Source of the DNA: Rossellomorea marisflavi
GTDB lineage: Bacteria > Bacillota > Bacilli > Bacillales > Bacillaceae_B
Length of the DNA stretch: 64,000 nt
Assembly: GCF_001274775.1 (NCBI RefSeq)
Contig: NZ_LGUE01000001.1
Location: 1,705,443-1,769,442 of the forward strand
Reading direction: 5' to 3'
Shown piece after piece: positions 1-8,013 of this stretch (position 1 is its first letter; every line of letters starts with the position of its first letter). The notes below the pieces were generated by a model. That model was not told the DNA's origin. It did not search any database and saw only the letters and a program-made list of their open reading frames with translations. The position numbers and the translations under genes were made by a program.

Positions 1-519
1 GGCCTTCCCTGCAATCATCGCCACAATCGCAGGAATCTTCTCATCTGCCTTTTCCTTCCATTCAAGAGGCATAACCTCCCCTAAGGAACGGTCCGCATAG
101 CTTAGCCTTGTATCGATTACTTTCCTTTCAATCCATTTATCAAGGTAATCATGGATCATGATGGTGTTCACTGGAATATTGAACTCTTCGATCCATTCTC
201 CAATCGGTTTCTCAGATTGGAAGATCGGGGTGAGTTCAGCTTTCAGATACTTGACCGCTTCTCCCTTAAAAGCCGGATTGAGAAGCTTTTTTTGAAGGCT
301 ATCCGGAGTGAGAAGATGGTCCACTACGGTTTTCCCCATTGATACGGCCAGTTCGTCCCTTCTCCTCGGAATGAGACCTGGAGTAAAAGGGATACGGAAT
401 CTCCCGATATAATAAGCCCGATACGGTCTGAAGAGCATCTTGATGGCCAGATGGTTCGTGACTCCACCGATCAGGGCACCCACTGCCACCATGAAAAGAA
501 TGAGGATGAACGCATTCAT
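1..519 (-). CDS. yheB: YheB, DUF445 family membrane protein (C-terminus cut by window edge)
   Basis: The reverse strand reads open from an ATG at 519 to the window edge (173 codons). It begins MNAFILILFMVAVGALIGG, one membrane helix, followed by TNHLAIKMLFRP and FRIPFTPGLIPRRR. That N-terminus is typical of DUF445 proteins such as B. subtilis YheB. The family is membrane-anchored and of unknown function. The gene is divergent from the YheC/YheD-type operon starting at 658, as in the yhe region of B. subtilis. Its 3' end lies outside the window. Family assignment is firm; function is unknown. Confidence 0.88.
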   Translation of the reverse strand, partial: MNAFILILFMVAVGALIGGVTNHLAIKMLFRPYRAYYIGRFRIPFTPGLIPRRRDELAVSMGKTVVDHLLTPDSLQKKLLNPAFKGEAVKYLKAELTPIFQSEKPIGEWIEEFNIPVNTIMIHDYLDKWIERKVIDTRLSYADRSLGEVMPLEWKEKADEKIPAIVAMIAGKA

Positions 520-657
520 CTCATATATGCACCTGCCTTTTCCTGTTCATTTGAACCTTTTGTGACTGCCTACATAGTATGCTATATCAGCAATAGCCCA
601 ATAAATCATTATAGGGGCATTTTGACGTGTTATGCAAACGAGGAATGGGTGATATGG

Positions 658-1950
658 ATGAAATGCCGCATTATTTGTGAAAAAAAGAAGGAACCTCATG
701 TATACATCCCTGACACTCTTTTGGAGGACTGGATGCTTGAAGATGGGATCACGCTTACAGTTGGTACGACATCCACCATGGTGGAATGCCTCCCCTCCCC
801 GACGGACGACCTGATTCTTCCCTCGTTCTTGCCCTGGTCGCACGCCTTACATGACCGGGTCTTTCATATACTCGTCGATCGGCGCCGTGCCGGGATCGGG
901 ATTGGGCCGATTACAGCAATCCTCATCAACAAAACAGCCGGGGCTCTCGGTGACTACATCCATGAATGCCAACGCTTCTTCCATCAAAATGGAGGCTTGC
1001 TTTATTTGCTGCCTGTTTCCTCTTTCCTCCAAAAGGACGGGACCGGGCTACTCTATTCAGAAGGTGATTGGGAGGCTTGTTCTGTTCCTTCCCCAAGCGT
1101 CTTATACAATCGAATCCCCTCCAGGCAGCTTGAGAAAACAGACCTCTTCAAGCGCGCTGTCACCTGCTTGGAAAAAGCGGGGGGGACTATTTTCAATACA
1201 CGATTCCTCTCAAAGTCAGAAGTGGATCAAGCGCTGGGCAATCATCCGCACCTGCAGGATCATATCCCCGCTTCTGCCACTGGTGTTGATGAGTTGGAAG
1301 CAATGCTCTCAACATATGGAGATGTGTTCATCAAGAACATTCATGGCAGCAAGGGAAGGAACATCATCAGGGTGACCTCAGGGGACGGATGGGAAGTAAG
1401 GCAGAATTCATTTCCGGGAGACAGCCGCCAGACGTTCAAGAACTACCGCTCCCTGGAGAAAAAAGTTCGTGGATGGTGCAGGAATTCCACCTATCTCATC
1501 CAGGAGACGATCCCTTTCTGTCAGTTCAATGACCGGCCCTTGGACTTTCGTTTCCTCTGCCACCGCATCGGTCAGGAGTGGACGGTCCTCTCATCGGTTG
1601 CGAGGGTTGCCGGAGACGGAGAATTCGTCTCGAATGTCGATCGTGGGGGACAAACGGCGAAACCACGTACCATCCTGAACGACATCCTGCCTCTTTCTAT
1701 AGGCATTTATGAGAATATGAAGGCGATCAGCCTGAGTACAGCTGTGTATCTTTCCGAGGTGCTCGATGGCCATTTTTCCGAGTTTGGCATCGACATCGGC
1801 ATCGATGCTGATGGTAAACCATGGATCATCGAAGTGAACTCCAAACCAAGTAAACTCACCAGTCAGCATTCTGAAGCGGTAAGACCCTCGGTTCGTGGAT
1901 TGTATCAACATAGCTTTTCCATATGGAAAGAAGAGGAGGAAGAAAAATGA
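658..1950 (+). CDS. YheC/YheD-family ATP-grasp spore coat-associated protein, paralogue 1
   Basis: 430 aa from ATG 658. An upstream extension to 451 stays open but runs into the divergent yheB gene and lacks coding character, so I chose the ATG opening MKCRIICEKKKEP. A YheD-like N-terminal domain (about 1-90) precedes YNRIPSR and an ATP-grasp fold with VFIKNIHGSKGRN (nucleotide binding), DRPLDFRFL, and a C-terminal EFGIDIGID / EVNSKP metal-binding signature. This is the first of four tandem paralogues; its stop overlaps the next start (ATGA at 1947-1950). B. subtilis YheD is a sigma-E-controlled protein forming rings around the forespore; what this family ligates is unknown. A possible sigma-E -10 (CATAGTAT, 573-580) lies upstream but has no convincing -35. 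Confidence 0.86.
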   Translation: MKCRIICEKKKEPHVYIPDTLLEDWMLEDGITLTVGTTSTMVECLPSPTDDLILPSFLPWSHALHDRVFHILVDRRRAGIGIGPITAILINKTAGALGDYIHECQRFFHQNGGLLYLLPVSSFLQKDGTGLLYSEGDWEACSVPSPSVLYNRIPSRQLEKTDLFKRAVTCLEKAGGTIFNTRFLSKSEVDQALGNHPHLQDHIPASATGVDELEAMLSTYGDVFIKNIHGSKGRNIIRVTSGDGWEVRQNSFPGDSRQTFKNYRSLEKKVRGWCRNSTYLIQETIPFCQFNDRPLDFRFLCHRIGQEWTVLSSVARVAGDGEFVSNVDRGGQTAKPRTILNDILPLSIGIYENMKAISLSTAVYLSEVLDGHFSEFGIDIGIDADGKPWIIEVNSKPSKLTSQHSEAVRPSVRGLYQHSFSIWKEEEEEK

Positions 1951-3020
1951 ATCATCTTGGCATCCTGACGTTGAATCCCGACCCCACCAATCCGTTTTAT
2001 TCGGGGATAGGCAAGGAATCCTTGTCTTATCCGATTTGCCTGCACTTGTTTTCTCCGGAGGACCTCTCTCCTTTCACAGAAGGAATTGAAGGCTATACGT
2101 ACTGCCGGGAATCCGGAGTATGGAAGGAAGATGCCTTTCGGATCCCGGAATACTTATATGACCGCACCTATTATCAAGCAGGAAAGCAACAGCAGGCAAA
2201 GGCTGTGGTTCAATGGTTGAAGCAACAGCCCCACGTTACATTCCTCGGCTACGGATTGCCGAACAAATGGGTCCTCTATGAGGAGCTTCAAAAGGGGCCT
2301 CTTGCACCGTATCTCCCCGGCACCCGTCTTCTAAAGGAGGTCGAGGACCTTACCGCCTTCCTGAATCGCGAAGAAGAAGCCATCATCAAGCCTGTGGATG
2401 GAGCCCATGGATTCGGGATTTATCACCTTCGTACTAACGGTCCTTCCATTATCGTCAGAACGACGAAAAAGGATGGAATCCTTTCCCATACATTCCACAA
2501 CAGGGATGAATTCAAGCGATTCACCCTTCGTTTAATGAAGAAACATACCTTTCTGATCCAAAGACGCCTGGAGAATCAAGTTCAAGACCGACCTTATGAT
2601 CTGCGGATCCACATGGCGAAAGATCAAAATGGAAACTGGCAGGAATATCACCGCGCCTTCCGATACGGACATCCTGAAGGCATCTTGACCAACGTATCCT
2701 CCGGCGCCGAATATGTTCCCTATGATGAGTGGAAAGCAGCGCATCCCGCACCGCCTTGGGCAGTCATGGAAGAAGAGCTGAAAGAAATTCTGTCCATTCT
2801 GCCCCTGGAATTGGAAGAACGGTTCTCCCCGTTGCTGGAACTGGGCATCGATATCACGATTGGTGCTGATCATTCCATTTGGCTGCTCGATATCAATTCA
2901 AAGCCTGGACATAAACTCATGCAGACCGGCGGGATCGATTCTTCCGAGCTATCCCGCATCCCCTTAGACCACTGCATGAATCTATCATCACAGTCTGCAC
3001 CCACGAGGAGTGATCACTGA
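1947..3020 (+). CDS. YheC/YheD-family ATP-grasp protein, paralogue 2 (short, YheC-like)
   Basis: 357 aa from ATG 1947, chosen because GAGGAGGAAG lies just upstream; it overlaps the stop of paralogue 1 by 4 bp. It lacks the YheD N-terminal domain and opens MNHLGILTLNPDP. Conserved elements are YDRTYYQ, FLGYGLPNKW, AIIKPVDGAHGFG, FLIQRRL, DRPYDLRIH and LDINSKPG. Aspartate replaces the usual glutamate in the NSKP metal site, which may or may not be functional. Length is close to B. subtilis YheC (about 363 aa). The central part (YHRAFRYGHPEG) diverges from the RVAG/KVAG motif of the other copies, suggesting a different substrate or partner. Confidence 0.86.
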   Translation: MNHLGILTLNPDPTNPFYSGIGKESLSYPICLHLFSPEDLSPFTEGIEGYTYCRESGVWKEDAFRIPEYLYDRTYYQAGKQQQAKAVVQWLKQQPHVTFLGYGLPNKWVLYEELQKGPLAPYLPGTRLLKEVEDLTAFLNREEEAIIKPVDGAHGFGIYHLRTNGPSIIVRTTKKDGILSHTFHNRDEFKRFTLRLMKKHTFLIQRRLENQVQDRPYDLRIHMAKDQNGNWQEYHRAFRYGHPEGILTNVSSGAEYVPYDEWKAAHPAPPWAVMEEELKEILSILPLELEERFSPLLELGIDITIGADHSIWLLDINSKPGHKLMQTGGIDSSELSRIPLDHCMNLSSQSAPTRSDH

Positions 3021-4375
3021 TGTTGAAACCTTTTAAAGTTGAAGTTTTTCAAGAAGAGCGTCTCCTCCTCTACCTTCCTGTTTCTTTCAATAGGGATTCA
3101 ATACCGAGAAGCATCACTCTCGGAACAAGGAAGGTCGAAGCAGAATGCAGGACACATCCCAATGGACGAAATGTCATCGGCATCAGCTCCCCCCTTGCCG
3201 ATGCCCTGCATCTCCCTAGCGGAGTGGGCAGCCTCCACCTTCATCAGGTGGAGGAGGAACTTTACCTTGGCGCATTGATCGGTGTATTCACGGCCGGATT
3301 CACACAGTTCAAGATGAATCCCATCGGGGAACGCTCGCGGATGTTTCAGCGATTGCTTGCTGTACAGGGTACGCTCGGAGTCATACCGTTTGTGTTCGGG
3401 GAACATGACATCCAGTGGGAGGATGGACTCATCCATGGCCTTTTTCACTTTGGTGATCAATGGGAGCGGCACTTTATCCCGTTCCCTACCGTCATCTACG
3501 ACCGACTCCCCAACCGCAGGAGCGAAAAAAAACGTTCCTTCCTTTCATTAAAGGAGCGACTTCAAGGAGAATACGGGATTCCGTGGTATAATCCCGGCTT
3601 TTTCAACAAACTTGATCTTTTCGAGAGATTGGCAGGGGATGAAGAAGCCGCATCCTTCCTCCCGGAAACCCATCAGTTCCAATCCATCAGTGATCTTGAG
3701 CGGATGCTTGCAACATACCGACATGTGTACGTGAAGCCTGCAAATGGAAGTCTCGGGAACGGAATTCATAAAATCACGTATGACCGGGGGAAGGATGGGT
3801 ATTTTTGCAGATTCAAGGACGGCGATCAGCAGGTTCGACTACTCCGGTTTAAGAACCTTGAATCCCTTGTGCATTCGGTCCTGAAGGGCCGGAAATTCGA
3901 TTCCTTCATCATTCAGCAGGGAATCGATCTGATTGAAGATGACCATCGCCCGCTGGACTTCAGGGTCCATACGAATAAAGATGATGAAGGACGGTGGCAC
4001 GTATCGGCCATCGCAGCCAAAGTCGCAGGCTCCGGGAGTGTGACAACCCACGCAAAAGCCGGAGGGGAAGTGAAGGTACTGAGCGAGCTCTTTGCGGAAG
4101 ATGAAAGGCATGTGATGGAAACCCGGCTCAAGGATGCAGCCATTCGATTGTCGCATTCCATCGAAGCAAATATGGAGGGCTATGTGGGAGAGATCGGGTT
4201 CGACCTCGGAGCCGACGCGAGCGGAAGGATCTGGATGTTCGAAGCCAATTCAAAACCCGGCCGCTCGATCTTCACCCATCCCTCCCTGAAAGCCGAAGAT
4301 ATTCTCACAAGAAAGCTTGCCCTCTCCTTTGGTGTATTCCTCTCTCGCAAAACCATCGAGGAATTAGTACCATGA
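3020..4375 (+). CDS. yheD: YheD-like ATP-grasp spore coat-associated protein, paralogue 3
   Basis: 451 aa, close to the usual length of B. subtilis YheD (about 453). The start overlaps the previous stop by one base (TGATG), implying translational coupling. Residues 1-100 form the YheD N-terminal domain; then come YDRLPNRRSEK, WYNPGFFNK, VYVKPANGSLGNGI (ATP-binding loop), FIIQQGIDL, RPLDFRVH, AAKVAGSGS, GEIGFDLGAD and EANSKPGRS (metal ligands). All ATP-grasp signatures are intact. This is the copy most like B. subtilis YheD, which encircles the developing forespore. The reaction catalysed is not established for any member, so I infer an ATP-dependent carboxylate-amine ligation in the mother cell only from the fold. 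Confidence 0.9.
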   Translation: MLKPFKVEVFQEERLLLYLPVSFNRDSIPRSITLGTRKVEAECRTHPNGRNVIGISSPLADALHLPSGVGSLHLHQVEEELYLGALIGVFTAGFTQFKMNPIGERSRMFQRLLAVQGTLGVIPFVFGEHDIQWEDGLIHGLFHFGDQWERHFIPFPTVIYDRLPNRRSEKKRSFLSLKERLQGEYGIPWYNPGFFNKLDLFERLAGDEEAASFLPETHQFQSISDLERMLATYRHVYVKPANGSLGNGIHKITYDRGKDGYFCRFKDGDQQVRLLRFKNLESLVHSVLKGRKFDSFIIQQGIDLIEDDHRPLDFRVHTNKDDEGRWHVSAIAAKVAGSGSVTTHAKAGGEVKVLSELFAEDERHVMETRLKDAAIRLSHSIEANMEGYVGEIGFDLGADASGRIWMFEANSKPGRSIFTHPSLKAEDILTRKLALSFGVFLSRKTIEELVP

Positions 4376-5565
4376 GAATCCTGTATGATCGAAGGAGAAG
4401 GATCTTCTGCCATGACGAAAGGAGTATATCCACCTATGCGTTCGGTCTGGATTCCTTTCTTTTGCAATCAAAAAAATCCGGAGACTCCTACGCCTTTCCC
4501 ATAGGCTCTCCAAAAGGTGGCGTGATCCCCCTCATAGGCATCCTGGCAGATAAGGACCGCGCGAATCGCTACCGGGGAAACTTCGAACTCTTTAAAACCC
4601 TTCAGGAAATCATCCAGGACGCTGGGGCCATGTGTTTTGTTTTTTCACCCGGTGATATCGAGTGCAACACGGTTTCCGGCATCGCCTTTAGTGATACGCT
4701 GGACAGATGGGTGACCTGCCACTTTCCCCTTCCAAACGTCATTTATAACCGGGTTCCCACTCCGGCGGGTGAACAAAATGAAGCGTTTCTGAACGTAACC
4801 TCATGGAGTAAAGATCATAAGATTCCTTTCTTCAATCCCCACTTTTTTAACAAATGGGAGATTTATCAGATCCTCCGGGAAAGGGAAGAACTACGTCCCC
4901 ATCTCCCCGCTACCGAACAGATCCGAGATTCCGTCCATCTGAAGGAATTTTTGACAGAACATAAACAGATCTATATCAAACATTCCCTTTCTTCCAAAGG
5001 TAAAGGCATCCGCAAGGTCGAGGTCCATGAAGATGGGAGGGTGATTTGCCGAAGCATCAAAAAAATCGAGCACTTCTCCTCTGCTGAGCGGTTGGCGCAT
5101 GCGTACCCCGAATGGTTCCGAGAAAAAGACTGGATCGTCCAGGAGGCCATTCAGTGTCGGTCACTGAACGGACACCGATATGACTACAGGGTGCTTGTCC
5201 TCTCTTCGGAGGATGGATTCAGTGTGACGGGCATCGGGGTGCGGATGTCGCACCGACAGGAAGTGACCACACACGTCCCCTCGGGGGGAACGATCATTTC
5301 CCTGGACGATGTTGCCAAAGAGGACACAAAGCTGATGCTCGCTTCCATCATGAAGATCTGCGGGGAAACGCTCACCGAGTCACTGGGGTTCATTGGGGAG
5401 TTTTCCGCTGATATCGCTCCAAGGAAAGAGGAAGGCTTCGTTTTATTTGAAATCAACTCCAAGCCGATGATATTCGATGAACTAGATATCGAAACCACCC
5501 GACGCAAGAAGCTTGTGGATACATTTTTCTCCCTTGCCTCCTCCCGTCCTCAACGCAAGGACTGA
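4372..5565 (+). CDS. YheC/YheD-family ATP-grasp protein, paralogue 4
   Basis: 397 aa, start overlapping the previous stop by 4 bp (ATGA). Conserved pieces: YNRVPTPAGEQ, FFNPHFFNKW, IYIKHSLSSKGKGI, WIVQEAIQCRS, HRYDYRVLV, GVRMSHRQE, GFIGEFSADI and FEINSKPMI. It has a shorter N-terminal region than the YheD-type copies. The 3' end overlaps by 16 bp the convergent ferritin-like gene (stop at 5550), and I see no intrinsic terminator between them, so the transcripts may interfere. It ends the operon. As for the siblings, the ligase chemistry is inferred from the fold and the spore role from family knowledge. Confidence 0.86.
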   Translation: MRILYDRRRRIFCHDERSISTYAFGLDSFLLQSKKSGDSYAFPIGSPKGGVIPLIGILADKDRANRYRGNFELFKTLQEIIQDAGAMCFVFSPGDIECNTVSGIAFSDTLDRWVTCHFPLPNVIYNRVPTPAGEQNEAFLNVTSWSKDHKIPFFNPHFFNKWEIYQILREREELRPHLPATEQIRDSVHLKEFLTEHKQIYIKHSLSSKGKGIRKVEVHEDGRVICRSIKKIEHFSSAERLAHAYPEWFREKDWIVQEAIQCRSLNGHRYDYRVLVLSSEDGFSVTGIGVRMSHRQEVTTHVPSGGTIISLDDVAKEDTKLMLASIMKICGETLTESLGFIGEFSADIAPRKEEGFVLFEINSKPMIFDELDIETTRRKKLVDTFFSLASSRPQRKD

Positions 5566-5948
5566 TAAATCGTTTGAAAACGGGTCGAGTGTGCCGTCTC
5601 ATCAGTCATGGCTATAAAGAGCGGTTTATACGCCTGCTGATTCGGTATATCCATCAAAAGATCCCGATAGTAGGAAGCACAGTCCAGCTCGTCCTTCAGT
5701 GCACGCAGAATCCCTTCTTTAAAGGTTGTGAACTCGACCTTTTCTTTTTTATGTTCATAATATTCTCCTGTAAGCAGATAATGCAGATACTGAAATAGAT
5801 CATAATGCTTTTTCTCATCTTGTCGGGCTGAGCTGATGAACTCCACAAATAATGGATTATTCGTTCGACTCTGCAATTCTTTATAGAAATGATAGGCTGT
5901 CCATTCGTCGCTTATGGCTTTTTGTATATCCCGGAGAAATTCATTCAT
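5550..5948 (-). CDS. Ferritin-like / rubrerythrin-type di-iron domain protein
   Basis: 132 aa, all alpha. Two helix-borne ExxH motifs are visible: DEKKH near residue 46 and DETAHS near residue 117, plus glutamates in DEWTAYHFYKEL (helix 1) and KDELDCASYY (helix 3). Together they make the duplicated E / ExxH arrangement of a four-helix di-iron carboxylate site as in rubrerythrins. There is no C-terminal rubredoxin Cys4 domain. A role in peroxide or iron handling is possible but not shown. It is transcribed towards the ATP-grasp operon with overlapping 3' ends. Family membership is likely; substrate unknown. Confidence 0.78.
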   Translation of the reverse strand: MNEFLRDIQKAISDEWTAYHFYKELQSRTNNPLFVEFISSARQDEKKHYDLFQYLHYLLTGEYYEHKKEKVEFTTFKEGILRALKDELDCASYYRDLLMDIPNQQAYKPLFIAMTDETAHSTRFQTIYQSLR

Positions 5949-6092
5949 GCTCCCGTACCTCCTTTGTCCATTCCATAAAGTGTATTAAGACTCAGGTGGA
6001 TTTATGAGTCGTGTGAATAGGATCACGGGGACGGACAGGCTCTCCTTTCCCTGACTGGTCTGGACGCCTCATTTCCATTTCACTCTTTTCAG

Positions 6093-6112
6093 TACAATAG
6101 AAACCGTTTACA
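6093..6112 (+). promoter_or_regulatory. Possible -10 and cre-like site upstream of yheE
   Basis: TACAAT at 6093-6098 is followed directly by AGAAACCGTTTACA (6099-6112), matching the CcpA cre consensus TGWAANCGNTNWCA at all but the first position. The layout repeats that seen at msmX (7961-7991). I see no good -35, so the promoter is tentative. Confidence 0.35.
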
Positions 6113-6135
6113 CTATCATTAAGGAGTGATGCTGC

Positions 6136-6330
6136 ATGATTCAACATTTTCAATACAGGAGCATGTATGAAAACAAAGAGTTACCGGGTTGGTATATTTC
6201 ATTTTTCTACGGCGGCGTCAAGCATGAAGGGATCTACCATAAAGACGGCCGGATCGACTGCAAGCCTGCTCTGGATGAAAAAAGTGCCAAACAGATCCAC
6301 GATCTCATGCTTTTCCACGTCTATGAATGA
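6136..6330 (+). CDS. yheE: YheE, DUF5342 family small protein
   Basis: 64 aa (with a good RBS, AAGGAGTGATGCTGC just before ATG 6136). The sequence, with MIQHFQYRSMYENKELPGW near the start and SAKQIHDLMLFHVYE at the end, matches what I know of Bacillus YheE (DUF5342). Function unknown. In B. subtilis yheE is adjacent to yheD and sspB; here it lies between the yheC/D operon and the SASP gene, separated by a few inserted genes, which supports the assignment. Confidence 0.8.
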   Translation: MIQHFQYRSMYENKELPGWYISFFYGGVKHEGIYHKDGRIDCKPALDEKSAKQIHDLMLFHVYE

Positions 6331-6379
6331 TGCATAATTCTCATCCGTTTTTTAAACACTATCCATAGGAGGCGATCTA

Positions 6380-6562
6380 ATGGATAAGAAACATGAATTT
6401 CTTCCGGATAGCATGAATGAAGGACGCGATAAAGCATTTGTGGACGTGGACCGTTTCATCAATGAAGGGATGTCCGGGGGATCTGTTCACCTGCGCGATC
6501 AGATCGCAAACATTGAAGAAGCGATCGATATGCCCAGCCATGAGGAACCTCCAAGACCATAA
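6380..6562 (+). CDS. Small hypothetical acidic protein
   Basis: 60 aa, ATG preceded by ATAGGAGGCGATCTA, a strong RBS at good spacing. The protein is hydrophilic and acidic with a proline-rich tail (EEPPRP), has no membrane segment and no cysteine. It lies 49 bp after yheE in the same direction, possibly cotranscribed, and stops just before a hairpin. I do not recognise the family. Confidence 0.65.
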   Translation: MDKKHEFLPDSMNEGRDKAFVDVDRFINEGMSGGSVHLRDQIANIEEAIDMPSHEEPPRP

Positions 6563-6594
6563 AAAAAGCTGCCGTTTTTTCAAACGGCAGCTTT
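6561..6594 (-). terminator. Intrinsic terminator after the CstR-like gene
   Basis: Inverted repeat AAAGCTGCCGTTT (6565-6577) / AAACGGCAGCTTT (6582-6594). On the minus strand it is followed by seven T; on the plus strand the T tract is poor, so it mainly serves the minus-strand gene. Confidence 0.85.
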
Positions 6595-6603
6595 CATTGA
6601 TGA

Positions 6604-6864
6604 TCAGCGGCTTCGCACCAAAAGGTTGACTGCCTCCTGAATGGCCTCTTCCGTATTCATACCTTTCTCTTCTGAATCCTTGATGCATGCTTCAAGGTTC
6701 TTTGCGACAACAAGTCCGATCGTGCGGTCCACGGCAGTCCTGACGGCGGAAAGCTGAGTGACGACTTCTTTGCAATCCTTCCCATCATCCATCATCTTCA
6801 ATACACCGCGTACTTGTCCTTCCAAGCGTTTCATTCGATTTGTGACTTCTTTTGTATATTCCAT
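6604..6864 (-). CDS. CsoR/DUF156-family sensor repressor, CstR-like (persulfide type)
   Basis: 86 aa from ATG 6864, preceded by GAGGTG; the longer open frame upstream lacks an RBS. All-helical DUF156 repressor opening MEYTKEVTNRMKRLEGQVRG. Copper-sensing CsoR uses a Cys-His-Cys triad; here the residues are Cys31, Asn56 and Cys60 (KDCKEVV, AKNLEAC), so the copper-ligand histidine is absent. Cys31/Cys60 with Asn is the pattern I recall for Staphylococcus aureus CstR, a reactive-sulfur sensor that forms interprotomer di- or trisulfides. It is most likely a thiol/persulfide-responsive repressor rather than a copper sensor. No sulfide-detoxification genes adjoin it, so its regulon is elsewhere. 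Confidence 0.87.
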   Translation of the reverse strand: MEYTKEVTNRMKRLEGQVRGVLKMMDDGKDCKEVVTQLSAVRTAVDRTIGLVVAKNLEACIKDSEEKGMNTEEAIQEAVNLLVRSR

Positions 6865-7000
6865 TGTGTACACCTCATCACGATAAATTCCTCTTACAAT
6901 AGTATTCCAATCAAACAATATTTGCAATTCACGACTCTTTGCATCGTCCTTTTTATTCAGTACAATGGGAATATACTGAATAAAGGACGGTACATTCCCC

Positions 7001-7918
7001 ATGCTGACATCCCTACTCAAAAAGTATCCTGAAGCAGCTGTCAGATCCTCCCGACCGGGTACACTCGATTTCGGGAAGGCCTGGTTTACTAATGAAGAAG
7101 AAGACACGTTTATCGGAATCGATCGAAATAAAATCACCGAAGAAGAAGTGGAGCTCCTGAAATGTTTGTTCATCGAAGTCGGCTCCCCCGTCACCCTACT
7201 CAACGGCTCATTCGAAGCCAGGGAATGGTTTTCTTTCCTCTATGAAGGTGGACATCAACCTCGTATCTCCCAGGATGAATACAGGATCATCCAATTCTCT
7301 ATGAACGGTGAGATCGAGCACTCCATGATGAAGGAAGCCTTTTACCATCTCCTCCCCGAAGGAGTCCAGTCGGTCTTGTTCAGTGACGGGACGGGTCTGT
7401 TCATTGAACGAAAAAGCAACGAAGTGCTGGATCATGAGCAGCTGTTCACGATCTCCCATGTGATTGAGTCGGATTTTTTCGTCTCAACCTTGTTCTTCAC
7501 GGGACAGTTCCATACGCTTGGACCGGGCTTCCCTGAAGCTTTTTCCTTCGAGCGGGAATTGTTCACCATGCCTGCATCTCTTAGTCATTCCGTCATTCAC
7601 TCGGTTGAATCACTCCTGCCATCCTTCCTGCTCCACTGCATGCCACCTGAGTGGAAAACACATCTCCTCGGACATGTGATCACCATACTGGAAGAAGATC
7701 CTGATTGGACACAGATCATCAAGGTGTTCCTTGAAAATCAGGCCAATGTAAGTCAGACCGCGAAGAAGCTTTTCATGCACCGCAATTCGGTTCAGTACCG
7801 TATCGAACGTTTCATTGACAAGACAGGTATCGATATACGAAGCTTTCAGGGTGCGATCCTTGCCTATCTTGCCTGCCTGGACCATCTCCATGACAAGGTG
7901 AACAAGGAAGAAGAGTGA
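7001..7918 (+). CDS. yxkF: YxkF, PucR-type helix-turn-helix regulator
   Basis: 305 aa. The last 60 residues carry the PucR C-terminal HTH (FLENQANVSQTAKKLFMHRNS then VQYRIERF and a leucine-rich helix); the N-terminal 240 residues are a sensory region without a motif I recognise. It sits directly upstream of msmX, as in B. subtilis, which supports the name. A promoter TTGCAT (6939-6944), 16 bp, TACAAT (6961-6966) precedes it. The start at 7001 has AAAGGA rather far upstream (about 13 bp), so initiation may be weak. It is divergent from the CstR-like gene. Its target is unknown; the msmX neighbourhood suggests carbohydrate uptake. Confidence 0.82.
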   Translation: MLTSLLKKYPEAAVRSSRPGTLDFGKAWFTNEEEDTFIGIDRNKITEEEVELLKCLFIEVGSPVTLLNGSFEAREWFSFLYEGGHQPRISQDEYRIIQFSMNGEIEHSMMKEAFYHLLPEGVQSVLFSDGTGLFIERKSNEVLDHEQLFTISHVIESDFFVSTLFFTGQFHTLGPGFPEAFSFERELFTMPASLSHSVIHSVESLLPSFLLHCMPPEWKTHLLGHVITILEEDPDWTQIIKVFLENQANVSQTAKKLFMHRNSVQYRIERFIDKTGIDIRSFQGAILAYLACLDHLHDKVNKEEE

Positions 7919-7960
7919 ATTTTGTGCACATTGACCATATCGATCCCCCCTCAATTCACC

Positions 7961-7991
7961 TACAATGAATAGTAAGTTGAAAACGATTACA
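7961..7991 (+). promoter_or_regulatory. cre (CcpA) site in the msmX promoter/leader
   Basis: TGAAAACGATTACA at 7978-7991 matches every position of the cre consensus TGWAANCGNTNWCA. It lies just downstream of a TACAAT -10 (7961-7966) and 23 bp before the msmX start, a position where bound CcpA would block elongation or initiation. The sequence match is direct; repression by glucose is inferred. Confidence 0.75.
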
Positions 7992-8013
7992 AAAAGAAAA
8001 GGGGAGATTGAAA

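Noticed and set aside
451..657. N-terminal extension of the first YheC/YheD-type gene
   Set aside because: The open frame runs through the divergent yheB start and its promoter region and has no RBS; ATG 658 gives a normal family N-terminus.
6604..6864. Copper-sensing CsoR
   Set aside because: The required histidine ligand is Asn; the Cys pair matches a reactive-sulfur sensor better.
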